Shown here: piece after piece, positions 37,301-48,337 of the stretch
Numbering within the stretch: position 1 is the stretch's first letter
Layout: each line of letters begins with the position of its first letter
NCBI RefSeq assembly: GCF_002878395.1
Contig: NC_061117.1
Span: forward strand, 224,243,057 to 224,307,056
Source of the DNA: Capsicum annuum
Taxonomy: Eukaryota > Streptophyta > Magnoliopsida > Solanales > Solanaceae
Direction of reading: 5' to 3'
Length of the DNA stretch: 64,000 nucleotides
Translations under genes and position numbers: made by a program
The notes under the pieces: model-generated
Seen by the model: the letters and a program-made list of their open reading frames with translations, nothing else
What the model was told of the DNA's origin: nothing
Databases searched by the model: none

Positions 37301-40300
37301 TTACATAATTAAATTACTATCCTTGCATTAAATTCCATGTCTCACTTATCCTGCATTACAGTTCATACCTTACTAATCCCTGCACATCGTGCTTCTAAAT
37401 CAATGACCTTTAACCGTCCTTTGATAAAGTTTTTTCTGTTACATAGGCAACACTGTATCCTGGACTCTGCGACCAAACTTCACAAGGTGGACTGGGCTTT
37501 GATTATTTTGCCAATCTTTCCGCCTCAGAGATGTGGCTTGCATTACTTGAAAATACTCCTGATCATGAATGGTGCATGAGTAAGGTTGAATCTTGAGTTA
37601 TTGGCTTACAAGATTTTTCTCCTTTTGAATATCTAATGCTGTAATTGTTGGTGTTCTTAATTTGGTTGTCTTAATTCAGATCGTTAGTACATTAGTGGGT
37701 AACAGACAAAATACTGATAAGATGCTTTTGTATGCAGAAAATCACAACCAGGTAGCTACAATTTTTTTTTTGTCTTACATTTATGACTTTTCTCCCCTTT
37801 CCTTTACCATTCCTTCATATTGTAAAGGTCACTGAGTCTGTAATCAACATTATCTGATTGGTTGTAATTCTCCTTCTCTTTAGTCCATTTCTGGAGGTTG
37901 CTCCTTCGCAGAAATACTGATTGGTAACTCCCTGGGGAAATCTTCCATATCACAAGAGTCATTGGTTAGAGGCTGCTCGTTACACAAGGTAATTTCTTAA
38001 TTTGTGATTTACACTCCATGTAGAAAGTAAATATCCTCTACCATCTAGAGGCTGCTAGCATAGTTGTTTGACATTTCTTGGTTACCATTGGTTGATCAGA
38101 TCTGATACTATGAGCAGCCTCCCTACACTGGTCTCTTACTAATATTGTCTCACTCTATTTTGGCAATCCAGCCAAAATCAATAATGTTCCGTGAGCATAC
38201 ATGCTTACCTCTTTTTTGAGGTCAATTTAACCTTTGTACAATTATCATCATTCTTAATTTTGCAGTCAATACGTAGTGGCGTTCATGTGAAACTTGTATG
38301 TGCTTCAACAAGAAACTAGCCTTTTAATATTTTCTTCTTCTCAGAAAAATAATTCAGCTTGATGAATCTGATTTTATTGATTTTCTGGTTAGTAGATTAG
38401 TCCTTCAGATAAACCCCTTATCCAAGGGAATGCTTTTTTAAAGCATGCACTAGGCTATTTCCCTCTTTTCAGCATAATTTTGGATCACTTGTGTGCTATG
38501 TTCTTTGATATTCCCATGCATTGGACGTTGTCTAATTATGGTTGGAATCTTCTTGTATTAAATAGATGATCAGATTAATTACATGTACCATTGGTGGTCA
38601 TGCATACCTCAACTTCATGGGCAATGAATTTGGTCACCCAAAGGTGTGAGTAGTTATTTTTTACTTACACGATTTGTGAATGTGCTCAACTATTGTACAG
38701 TAGATTTAGTACCAAATGACATTTGTTTCCTGCAACAGAGAGTTGAGTTTCCAATGTCAAGCAACAATTTCTCATTTTCACTAGCTAACCGCAGCTGGGA
38801 TCTGTTGGAAAATGATGTACATTATCAATTGTTCTCATTTGATAAGGTGTGAACACCTAACTTTTAATTATGCAAAATGCACTCTGCTGTTTATCTATCT
38901 CTGTCTCCCTTTCCCCTCGAGGAGTAAATTTGTTCCATTTCCATGCATCATTGTTTGATTTTTATTAATCCTGATAGAATCTTTCTGATACTCTGTGAGG
39001 AGAAAATACGCCATATGAGCAATGCAAGGGAGGCTTTGTTGTTGGTCATTAGTAAATGACTGTCACTAAATTTATCTCCCCTTTTAGTGTACTTTTTAGC
39101 ATTATCTGTATGATTTTGGAGTAGAGATAGCTTGGATTCCACACGACCTAGCAACCTTTTTCTGATATTCGGTGTGCCTATTCCAATATTCTGTGGTGAA
39201 AAAATAGTGCCCTCTTTAGTAGATATTTTGTTGGAAACAATATATATTTAGGCTTCCACATGCCATACAGCCAAAGCAACCTTTTCTGATGTTATGTGGA
39301 AAAGATATACTGTATGGTCAATTAAGGCGGCTCACATAGTTGTGCATTAGTGATTGAGGTTCATTTGCTACTCCGTCTTTATTGTTTTATGTCTTACTTG
39401 AATGGTACTTATCACCTCTCCATAACCATTTTTTTTCTTTTTAGTTGGTTGATGCGATTGGTTGGATAATATGATGGACTTGGATAAAAATGGAAATGAC
39501 TTCTTTCATTTTCAGGATATGATGGACTTGGATAAAAATGGGAGAATTCTGTCCAGAGGTCTTGCCAACATTCACCATGTCAATGATACTACCATGGTGC
39601 AAATGCTGTCTCTCTTTTATTTGATATTTCTCTAGTAATACTTTTGTCTGTATCTCGTTTCTAGTGTGCCTGATTGATGAGAATTAGAAGGGTGATGCTC
39701 GAGAGGGCCCTATATTGACGTTTCCTAACTAGGGATCAGGTGTTTCATATTTTAGTTGTCTGTTACCCTGCTTTTGGCAAGAACATCAACTGGAATTTAT
39801 CAATATAGCTAGTTTCTATGACAAACATTTATTTCTTGAACATAAAGACTGATTATTTTTGGAACAGGTGATTTCTTACTTGAGAGGGCCCAATCTCTTT
39901 GTGTTCAACTTTCATCCCGTCAATTCTTACGAAAGATACACTATAGGTGTAGAAGAAGCTGGAGAGTATCAAGTAAGTGTCATTTTATCCTTTTCTTGCT
40001 AAATGCCCCGGTCTAAATTTTTGAAGTTTCTGTTCAACATATGCTGTCCCTTCACTCCCTTGTGGCTGATGTTTTATGCAGCCGATTCAATCGAAAAATA
40101 GTGGTGGTTGTCACACCCCTTTTTCGTACTCCAAAGATTATGTTTTAAGGGTCGAAAGGGTTTTAATTATTAAAGTGACAAAAGATGAAAATTTGTTTTG
40201 GAAAAGGATTATTAACATTTTTTTTTCTTTTTTTATTCAGAGTCGCCACTTGGCCTAATCTGGTGTGCCAAGTCACCATTAGAAAATCCTTTTCAAAAAC

Positions 40301-43300
40301 CATTTGACACTTTAAACTGGTTTGCGAACAGAGACTCCGGCTAAGGAATTCTGTTGACCGAGAGGAAGGTGTTAGGCACCCCTCGATCCCGTGGTTCAAC
40401 CACGGTCGCTTGGTAGAGTGTATCAACTATTTTGGCATTACGAAATGTATAAACCACACAAAAGCACGCAAAATAATCAAACAATAAACAAAACAAAACA
40501 ATACAAAAATGTAAAGTCCAGTCCAATTATACAGTCCAAAAATAGAAAAATACGAAAATATAAATCCTAGTCCAAACTAATTCTAGACTAAGCTCCAATG
40601 CCTTACCCGATGCCGCGGGCCTTCATCGCGATCATTTTTCGCCAACATAGTACGTCGGGGCATTCCCCGGTGAATAAATACAAATACCTCGGGACATTTC
40701 CCGGCCAAATGAATACACTTTTCAAATACGGTAAACAAGACATTCAAAAAAAACATTTCAAACATTCCGACAATTCACCAATTCTACATTTGCCTACCCA
40801 GCCTACTGTTTGCCTATCCGCTCGACGACATATCACATTTCAACAATGAATTAAGATACCATAATATTCACTTTTTACCGATTTTTTGATTCCCTCCCCA
40901 AAATTCCTTTTAATCAATCGCACCATTAAAACTAATCAACTTCTTTCATCATACCACCGGAGTCACATCACCAAGCACGTGATCATAACATCAACAACAT
41001 CAAACAATTACAATCACCTAACACATAATCATAGCCATTTCAACAAAATAAAATAAAGAAGAAAGTACGGGAGTAAAGAGATGGACCTCAAGAGCTTTTG
41101 ATTGATTTTAATAAGAGAAATAAGAGCCGCTTCAAGAACCTCGATAAACACCAATGAAATCTCGACTCTCCAAATCGAAACCGAATCAGCAGCCTGTACA
41201 AGCCTATGAATGGGCACTCCGAGTGCCGAGCATGTAAATTCTCTCCATTATGACCTTACAAGTATGAAGAAATTAATAAAACAACCACCCGTTTCTGAAC
41301 AGATCCAGATCAATAAACGATTTGATGAGATAAAAAACTTGATGGTCACGTTATGCCAGGTATAGTGTAACATGACAATCCCACAGAAAAGATAGGGTAA
41401 GAATTCCGCATAAGTCAAACATCGACGCCATCACATATGAAAGGTAAGCCATGAGAATCATGAGGGCAACTTCACGATCAGTTGAGTGCCAACAATCAGT
41501 TTCCCAGTTTTTTAAGAACAACCCAACTCAAATGATTTCTGCAATTGTGGGTCTGGTTCAAGTTGATTTGCCGGAGAACTGCAATCGCCGGAGAGAGTTC
41601 AGGTCGTACCGGTGACTGTTGCCGTCGCCGGAGAGAAGTCGGGTCGGGTCGGTTGTGATGGTGGTAAAAGCGTGAGATTTGTTTCTATTGAACTCTAAAA
41701 AATGGAGGAATCCTTTTTCTGTGTGAGTGAATTCAATCCAAAGTGGGAATCTGTGTGGTGATGGGAATTGAGAGTGTGAGAGTGTTTTTTCTGTGAATTG
41801 TGGGTATGGCGTGTGGATTATTGAAGAAGATGGTCAGTTTTTGTGTTAATGGATCTGTGTATTCCGTGGAGTGTCCTGTGAACAAGAAAAGAAAATCGGA
41901 ATGTTCTGCTTTTTCTCCATCCCCAAAACTGCTGAATATGTCCCTTTGTGTGTGTATATATGAGGTGAGGGTGGGGTAGTGAGGTAGGGTACGTGCGGTC
42001 ACGTGGGTTAGGGGGTAGGTGTGATGTGTTTTATTTTGATTGGGTAGGTTGTTAGGATGTGTTGTCAATTTTTGGTTGGTTGGGTTGTTAGAATATTAAG
42101 ATAAGACAAAATTAGTTAGGGGATTGTTTTTTTTGTTATTTGTGGAGGGATCATCACACGGGTGAGGGTACACGGTAGGATAAGGTAAAAACGGGTAAAA
42201 ACGATATCGGAGAGGGACGAAATTAGGTGTCTACAGTGGTTGCTTTGTAGTATCTTAGAAGTATACACTGTCGTATGGTCACACCTCTATTTTCATATAA
42301 GTTGCGAGATAAAATATTTCGTGGATCTTTCACTTTCTTGAGGGAATGTGGAACAGTATCTAAACCTACCTCCCTGGTAAATTAGAAAAGGCACCAGCTT
42401 GCATGACAGATTGATATTTCTCATATATTCATCTCACTCCCGAGGGATGGCCTTGGCTCAGCGGTAAGCTTGCTTACCGTGGTGTGCCAGGGTCGGGGGT
42501 TCGAAACGCCCCTCCAGCGAAGCTGGGGTGAGGGCGCGTAGGTCAGGCCCGGAGTGGTCCCCCCTCCCCGACACCTACGGAGTAGGTATGAACCAGGTCG
42601 TCCCTTATTCATCTCACTCCCACATAAAACATGGGTAGAAAGTGTGAAAAACAGGATCATCAACTACGCGTCTGCATTTTGAAAAGATTTATGTAGCTAT
42701 TTTTTCTGTCCCTACTTCTATGCTTGCCTCCATAGTAAATTTATAGAAAACCACTAGCTTGTGTGAGTAGAGGATCATTTTTGCCCTAATCTCTCTCTCT
42801 CTCTCTCTCATGAACACAGAAGAAAAGTATTACTCCATCTGTTTCAATTTATGTGAGCCTATTTGACTGGACATGGATATTAAGAAAGGAGTTAGACTTT
42901 TGAAACTTGTCTAAAACATGTCATAACAGTTGTGTGTGTATGAGACTTCTGAAACTTGTGGTCCTAAAATGCTATATCATTTATGTCAATACAGTTGACA
43001 TATCATTGATTACCCGACCTATGTATTTCCTAGCGTCTCTAGCTATAACTTGAAATTTCAGAGAATAGTACATCTATCGAGGAACATAGTCGACATATTA
43101 TTTGATTGCTTGATCTAGAATTTTGTAACTTCTCTGGCTATTTCTTACCTTATTGTTCGGCAAACTTTTATAGATCACATTAAATACGGATGAAAAGAAG
43201 TATGGTGGTAGAGGACTATTTGGCCATGATCAGAATCTTCAAAGAACCATTAATAGAAGGTAACAATCACTTCCTTTCCTTTTTCACGTGTTTTTACATG

Positions 43301-43753
43301 ACTCATATCTAGTTGCTTACTTATGTGCTGTACTTCTAGTAGGAAGATAAATTCCAGTGTTTTACATGATCTCCGTATTAACTTCTATATAATGCATGTC
43401 TTAATATTTCCATGTCAGAGCTGATGGAAAGAGAATTTGCTTGGAAGTGCCTCTACCAAGTAGAAGTGCTCAGGTTTGGATTTCTCTTCTTTTTTGTCCC
43501 AATTTGGGCTTCCAAGGTAGAAGCTATGAACTAACAACATATTTAAAGTATCTCAAAGCTATTAAAAGGTATTATAAGAAATACTATTCTGAAAAAGCGA
43601 GTCTTCCTTCGGAAAGCACTAGTGAATTACATATATGTTGAAACAGCCTCTCTAGACATCCTTCATCTGCCATCAGGTCATGACCGATGAACGCTTGATT
43701 AATTGGTTTAACTCCTGCAGGTCTACAAATTGACCCGAATTCTAAGAGCATGA
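25386..43753 (+). CDS. SBE3: 1,4-alpha-glucan branching enzyme-like protein 3 (BE1/EMB2729 class), plastidial
   Basis: 21 exons: 25386-25705, 27449-27520, 27680-27744, 28309-28986, 30263-30435, 30757-30846, 32410-32485, 33646-33753, 35309-35399, 36354-36455, 36724-36826, 37447-37584, 37680-37751, 37884-37988, 38566-38643, 38739-38846, 39516-39596, 39868-39972, 43174-43259, 43419-43473, 43721-43753. All splice in frame to 912 residues. The N-terminus is Ser/Arg-rich and transit-peptide-like with a Q-P repeat (about residues 53-63). A CBM48-like region begins near [10 protein letters not shown]. The GH13 barrel follows, then the all-beta end ([10 protein letters not shown]). The protein is collinear with Arabidopsis BE1/EMB2729 as I recall it. 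The usual catalytic nucleophile and third acid are replaced: H571 (GFHFHSL for GFRFDG) and N695 (NHNQ for SHDQ). Only E625 (TIAED) remains. The Arabidopsis member shows the same changes, so canonical branching activity is doubtful and a different plastid carbohydrate role is likely. The symbol is used loosely for this class. Confidence 0.93.
25540..25577 (+). repeat. Coding (CAACCG)n microsatellite
   Basis: About six CAACCG units within exon 1 encode alternating Gln-Pro at the end of the putative transit peptide. Hexamer steps keep the frame, so length can vary without disrupting the protein. Confidence 0.9.
25745..26375. repeat. Two tandem Stowaway-like copies in SBE3 intron 1
   Basis: Two direct copies of about 310 bp share ACTATAAGTTGCGATACTTC, ATGCAGTTTGACT and the end GGAGGGAGTAGTGAA (near 26050 and 26368). 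The GGAGGGAGTA end is the Stowaway-type terminus. The left termini are diverged. Confidence 0.75.
29820..30100. repeat. ~143-bp tandem duplication with G-rich blocks in SBE3 intron 4
   Basis: TATCTGTGAAAGGAGGAAGG at about 29826 and TATCTGTGAAGGGAGGAGGG at about 29969 start two diverged copies, each with TTCCAGCA, a G-rich block and TTTAGCAT or GATTAGCAT. The blocks GGGAGGGAGGGAGGGAG (29887-29903) and the GGGG-rich 30027-30050 fit G-quadruplex spacing. Confidence 0.75.
32715..33045. repeat. ~185-bp degenerate tandem duplication in SBE3 intron 7
   Basis: CATTTGGTTTCTTG followed by AGAAAATGCTC or AGAAGATGCTC, then CTGCAGATT or CTGCAAATT, TCAACCTGA or TCGACCTGA, and AAATGAGTT, occur in the same order at about 32720 and 32906. 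Confidence 0.7.
35897..35990 (+). repeat. (GAAGAAA)n microsatellite in SBE3 intron 9
   Basis: About ten 7-bp purine units. The in-frame open reading frame across it is an artefact of the repeat. Confidence 0.9.
39469..39541 (+). repeat. 25-bp exact duplication across the exon 17 acceptor
   Basis: The block ATATGATGGACTTGG... (25 bases) occurs at 39469-39493 in the intron and again at 39517-39541, where it is the start of exon 17. The step is 48 bases. The intronic copy lacks an AG directly before it. Confidence 0.9.
40109..42235. mobile_element. Solo LTR of a Ty3/Gypsy (Tat/Ogre-like) retrotransposon in SBE3 intron 18
   Basis: It begins TGTCACACCCC and ends GGTGTCTACA, and a 5-bp duplication GTGGT flanks it exactly (40104-40108 and 42236-42240). 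Internal landmarks GAGTCGCCACTTGG, CCAAGTCACC and GGTGTTAGGCACCCCTCGAT are ones I recognise from abundant Solanaceae Gypsy LTRs. No gag-pol interior and no second LTR are present, so unequal recombination between LTRs is the likely origin. Open frames inside (such as 41733-42068) are not genes. Confidence 0.85.
42442..42605 (+). mobile_element. tRNA-derived SINE with 16-bp TSD in SBE3 intron 18
   Basis: An A-box-like TGGCTCAGCGGTAAG and a B-box-like GGGTTCGAAACGCC are well preserved. TATTCATCTCACTCCC flanks it exactly (42426-42441 and 42606-42621). The body is GC-rich compared with the intron. Short length and no poly(A) are notable. Confidence 0.88.
42788..42809. repeat. (CT)n microsatellite in SBE3 intron 18
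   Basis: About ten CT units, just before the Stowaway-like fragment. Confidence 0.85.
42830..42990. mobile_element. Stowaway-like MITE fragment in SBE3 intron 18
   Basis: The left end ACTCCATCTGTTTCAATTTA resembles the common CTCCCTCCGT...CAATTTATGTG terminus. The right end is not recognisable. Confidence 0.5.
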
Positions 43754-45190
43754 TCACTCGTAGTAGTCAAAGGTGCCTCATATTATGATACAAAAGGAAA
43801 GGTACGCTCACACTACGTATCAGTTTGACTGAGATGCTAAACATGTGTTGAAGCGCCCTCATGCTTATTCGTCAAGCTTTTATAGTTTATTCAAGCTGTT
43901 TTCTTATCTTTAACAGGTTTTGCTTTGCCCCTTATACTGATCAATACTGTGGCCTTTCCGAGATGAGTTTCTGTGATTCTTGAGCATGGGCTGTTGGCTA
44001 GTCTGTTATTGTGAACTTTTGCCTTCAGCATCTGGATAGTCGATTCTCCTTTGCAATGGAGCACGGGAAAAAAAAAATTGGCTCGTCACAAGGGCCATAG
44101 GCATATACCTGATTAAGATTTCTCAGGCCCCAGTAAAACCATCACTCGCTTTAGGATACACACATTAACGGGTGGTGGGCTCTGATACCATTGAAGTTGC
44201 CAGTGTATATAAGAGCATTCACATCAATCAGAACTTCAATTTGACATCGGGTGTTGAGTCATGTTTTGTAAACATCGTGGTATCAGGTTATTGGTTCTAA
44301 GATAATACAGACACCTCTAAGAGAAGGGCATGCATCCTGAGTTTTACATCAGAGTCAAACGATTCTCATGCAACATCCTCTTATGTTATTCTATTTACAT
44401 TTGTGCTACTTGCACCTTTTGTCAATTGTAACCATTTCTACTAATGTCCAGTCTTGTATAACCACACGTTTATCTAGTAGATACTCATTTTGTAGATGTG
44501 TGTGGCTTCTGACAGTCAACTCTTGTATATCATTGTTGGTCTCAGACTGTTTTGTTTAATTTTACATGTTACATCTTCGTCGATTGTCATGTATTTAGAA
44601 GACGAAGGCTAAATACTTATATTGTTTGCTTTTAGGTAACATAATGCTATCTAATCTCACTCCACTTTTACCATTCATGGAGTTGAATTGTAGTCCATAT
44701 ATTGTGTCTTATATCAAATGTAGTTGTCTTCCTCCATTTAGAAAAAATAACAATTGGATTGGTAAGATATCTATGATTGCTATTCATATTTTTTCTTCTT
44801 CGTTGAAGTCTCAAACTGCTATCTTTTTGAAGGATTTCAGTTATATATACTGATACAGTAATTCATATATTTTTGTACTATTAGCCTTAATTAACTTGTG
44901 ATATCATCAGGGGAGAAACATAATTTAGTTTACGTATTCGGCAGAAATCAATAGCTTTATCCCAGATTGTGTATCCGTTAAAAATTCAGTAAATGTGTAT
45001 ATATAATAAGTTGCGACACTCACCTAATAGCATAACTACGTCTACGGTTTGATGGCAAGTGAAGAATTGCTAGAATTTATAAATTTCAAATTTCAAATTT
45101 GCTTTATAAAAAGGTGTAGAGAGTGGTTGGCTGGCTTTTAGCATCGATAAGTCATACAAACAAGAGACATACATGAAAAGGGCAAATAAA
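43754..45190. other. 3' flank of SBE3 and intergenic DNA
   Basis: The first few hundred bases probably include the SBE3 3' UTR. A GC-richer repeat-like patch at 44080-44300 contains GGGCTCTGATACCATTGAAG, a phrase familiar from retroelement debris. No further gene was seen. Confidence 0.45.
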
Positions 45191-45194
45191 AGAA

Positions 45195-45375
45195 TGGAGA
45201 CGAGGAGATGATTAAGCTGTTTGAGATTTCTCCGCCTTTACCTAGAGGTCTCTCGGGTCTGAGTCTTGAAAATGGAAAACAATCCCTTTGCGAGCGTCGC
45301 CTTACAAATGGGCTCCGCAATGCATGAAGTCATATGTAATCGGACTCCAATACATAGATCAAATATCAGATAGAA
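45195..45375 (+). mobile_element. SINE-like repeat copy
   Basis: Contains TACCTAGAGGTCTCTCGGGT, AATCCCTTTGCGAGCGTCGC and GGGCTCCGCAATGCATGAAG, the order found in a common Solanaceae SINE body, and ends in an A-rich tail. Recognition is from memory of the family. Confidence 0.6.
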
Positions 45376-46394
45376 AAAAAGAGGCTCTCTTCATAGACCA
45401 AAACCGTACAAATGGAATGTGAAGTTTCTTAACAATAAAAAAGAAAAAAAAAAGAACAAGAAAACAATATTATCACTCCTTTGCATGGGCACCACACATG
45501 TATAAAAAGGAAAAGGACCTCAACTTTCAACAAAAAGAATATTTGAGAAGGAATTATCACTTATGCAAATGGATAGCGTAAAACATATTTATATTAGCGT
45601 CGAATTCAGAATTTAAAACTTACATTTTTTACAACTATCTCAAATTAATACAATAACAATTGAATTCACAATCGCTATTATGTGAATTCTTTACTAAGTC
45701 TCGTAACGAAAGCTATCGATACAGCTCAATAACTTTGGTACGAACGCTATATTTATGTTAAAGATTCACTTTATACATATAAATAATTTATCCATAACCT
45801 AATAAGTTGTGCGTTTCAGGATTCAAAACACAAACTCAAAATCTTAACGTGGCCCCTAATTGTGATAAGATGCTCTAAGAGTAATATTCTAAGAACATTC
45901 CAATTAACAAACAGCCGTAACTAAGGTGCAATTAGTATTAGTCCAAAGTACTAACTTCCAATATTAATAAGTACAAATAGGTTACTAACAAAGCTGACGA
46001 TTTCATGTTGCTATCATCATATGGTAAAACAGTTCATATTTAGCAAATAAATATTGAGATGTTTCTATCAAAGAAAAATCCAACAAGTCAGGTCTTCTTC
46101 ACAAAGATTTGCACAATAAAACACATACACAAGTTGGAGAAACAAAAATTTTAGACTATTAAGTCCTCTATATGGGTGTCTTTGGTATGAAAGAAATATG
46201 TTTTCCAGGAAAATAAGTGGATTTTTTATTTATTTTTTAGTGGGTGGGGGGTAGGGGCGGGTAAAGATGAAGTGCGTTGAAAGATGAGGGGGGCAGGGGT
46301 GGGGTAAAGATGAAGTGCGTTGAAAGATGAAGATGACATAATCAATATAAAATGCTATTTATAAAACTTATTTTTCGTACTTTCACTAAGAAAG
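45376..46394. other. AT-rich intergenic DNA
   Basis: No gene was recognised. A local duplication of AAAGATGAAGTGCGTTGAAA lies at about 46263 and 46307. Confidence 0.4.
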
Positions 46395-46593
46395 TCATTT
46401 TCCTTATTTATAAGGAATTTAATTTCTTAGAGGGAATGCTACGCTACTGTCATGAGAGGAGCCACCGTAGACGAAGGGTGGTTCGGTCCACGTCATTTTC
46501 CTTATTTGTAAGGAACTTAATTTCTCAGAGGGAATGCTACGCTACTGTCACGGATGGAGCCACCTTTGACGAAAGGTGGTTCGATCCCACATC
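46395..46593 (+). repeat. ~100-bp tandem duplication at a MITE end
   Basis: CATTTTCCTTATTTATAAGG and CATTTTCCTTATTTGTAAGG open two copies (about 46397 and 46495). Each carries GGGAATGCTACGCTACTGTC, GGAGCCACC and GACGAAGGGTGGTTCG or a close variant. Confidence 0.8.
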
Positions 46594-46720
46594 CTTCATC
46601 CGAAAATTATATAGTGTACATAAATTAAATATTAGGAGCATATATTTAATTTTGCACACCCTTAACACAACTAAAAAAAAGATTGCACATTTTTGACCAA
46701 ATTTCTGACTCCGCCCTGAT
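46530..46720. mobile_element. Diverged GGAGCC-type MITE
   Basis: The left end GGATGGAGCCACC and the right end CTGACTCCGCCCTGAT are inverted and resemble the hAT family above. A one-ended duplicate precedes it. Confidence 0.5.
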
Positions 46721-47554
46721 TTAAACCCTCCATCTTAACCTGAAATTGTCTTTTTTGTTTTTTTTTTTACTAACAAAATAATATTCTGAAAAGTACACTT
46801 TTAGAATAAAGTTTGCGAATATATTCCTTTTCTCAATAGTAGAATATCGAATAAAGTTTTAAAGAGTAAGAGAATAAGTTACCTTTCAAAAATGTCAAAT
46901 ACAATTTTGAGAAATCAAACATACGAATTTTGACTAATGTAGGACAGATAGAGTAGATTATATAACAATTTTTCCTTCCTTATCCTACACTTTGTTAATG
47001 TGTAATAAGTAAGTAATAGGGAATTAAAACAAAAAAACAATTCGTGAAATGAATAAAACCTATCCATTATTAAGTCGAGATTTTTTATTCAAATTCAAAT
47101 TTTTGAAACGAAGAAATTCTTGATAAGAAACAATACTTTTCTCTTAACTAATTCTACTTAACAAGTATCTGAATTAATCGGGTCAAAAAAAATTGAGATA
47201 ATACCCATGAAAATACTAAACTTTGATCGAATTTTTAGTTGAGCATACTGAACTTTGCGGGGGACCTATTACCTCTAGACTTTTTAAAGTGGATTTAATT
47301 CCCCCAAAACTCTATACCCAGATTCAGACGCTTTTTGATCACCAAATAATTATAAGAAAAACAAAAGAGCAGCTTTAAATCATGAAATGAACATAACGTA
47401 CATGTACAATATTGTGTACAATGCTAGGTACAAACTAATTCTAAATTCCAAAATCCCAAACTTCAATCTTTTATATACATGTACAACAATACAATATTGC
47501 TAGAATACTCCCCTAACTTAAATCTTGTAATCCTGCCTCTAAAACTTCTATTTT
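46721..47554. other. AT-rich intergenic DNA
   Basis: No gene was seen. The 47200-47350 stretch has the phrasing of one arm of a foldback element, but no partner arm was found. Confidence 0.4.
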
Positions 47555-47765
47555 AAACCGAGGGTCTATCTGAAACAGTTTTCTACCTCACAAAGTAAGC
47601 GCAAAACTTGTACACACAACCTATCCTCCTTCGACCGACTGATATGATTACACTGGATATATTGTTGTAACTTGTCCTTCTTCGACCGACTGATATGATT
47701 ACACTAAATATGTTGTATCCTCCTTCGATCGAAAGATATGATTAGACTGAACATGTTGTTGTAGT
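47555..47765 (+). mobile_element. TS-type SINE with triplicated 3' end
   Basis: CCGAGGGTCTATCTGAAACA, TTTTCTACCTCACAAAGTAA and GATTACACTGGATATATTGT follow the SINE order. The 3' segment (TTCGACCGACTGATATGATT ... TTGTTG) is then repeated, with anchors at 47630, 47682 and 47725. It lies immediately 3' of the DUF761-like gene and may overlap its 3' UTR. Confidence 0.65.
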
Positions 47766-47779
47766 AGTACTCCCCCAAA

Positions 47780-48337
47780 CTAAACACAAATCTTAATATC
47801 AGAATCAAAATTAATTCCCTTCAATGATTCAACTGATTTTTCTCTTTGCATTTTCAACTGATTATAGAAATTCCCAATAAATATTTCAGCTTTATTAAAC
47901 AACTCTTGTTCACTAATCTCCTCTTCCACTTCTTCCTCCTCTTCTTCTTTTACTTCACTAAAATCTTCACCACTCCCAATAAAAAACAAACTTGGTGTAG
48001 AAGGACTTTTTTGTAATTTGACTTCATGATCCTTCTCAACTAATTTTGTCACCCCAACAATTTTCTCATAATCACATTTTTCAACCACCTTAGGGACAAA
48101 TATTTGTTGTTTATTAATAGTAGTAGTATGTGGAGAAATTGAAGGATTTTTTTCATCATTTTGAGATTTGGAAAAAAAGGAAATTAAGCCAGCATCAGCT
48201 CCTAAGGAGATAATTAGAAGATTAACTATGAAATAAAGATATGGAATTCTTTGAGATGAAGATATTAGAGGAATTATAAGTACAAGGGTTGATATAAGTA
48301 AAAGCTTTAAAATTTGGGATTTCATAATTTTTTCCAT
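47780..48337 (-). CDS. DUF761/DUF4408-like membrane protein, function unknown
   Basis: A single exon of 185 codons, starting at the ATG in a good context (TCCATGGAA). An upstream in-frame extension would need a TTG start and is rejected. The protein has two hydrophobic segments (about residues 7-22 and 29-44), a polar middle, a glutamate run (about 135-146) and a C-terminal ELFNKAEIFIGNFYNQLKMQ motif. That motif resembles the ELN..ve.FI..F..qm.lQR signature of DUF761 plant proteins. This arrangement (N-terminal membrane part, C-terminal DUF761) is common in a plant family of unknown function. A TATA box lies about 110 bases upstream. The coding sequence is intact and low in complexity. Confidence 0.8.
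   Translation of the reverse strand: MEKIMKSQILKLLLISTLVLIIPLISSSQRIPYLYFIVNLLIISLGADAGLISFFSKSQNDEKNPSISPHTTTINKQQIFVPKVVEKCDYEKIVGVTKLVEKDHEVKLQKSPSTPSLFFIGSGEDFSEVKEEEEEEVEEEISEQELFNKAEIFIGNFYNQLKMQREKSVESLKGINFDSDIKICV

Noticed and set aside
38266..38300. Possible extra micro-exon between SBE3 exons 14 and 15
   Set aside because: Bounded by CAG and GTATGT, but inserting it breaks the conserved SLHK-MIRL junction and reading frame.
41733..42068. 111-codon open frame on the minus strand
   Set aside because: Lies inside the solo LTR and is Thr/His/Pro-biased. LTRs of this kind do not encode protein here.
39600..43173. Whether the large insertion disrupts the SBE3-like gene
   Set aside because: Exons 18 and 19 still join in frame with intact GT and AG, so the insertion is intronic and the gene looks functional.
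46352..46696. 114-codon plus-strand open frame
   Set aside because: Created by the 100-bp tandem duplication at a MITE end. The peptide shows the same internal repeat and no domain.
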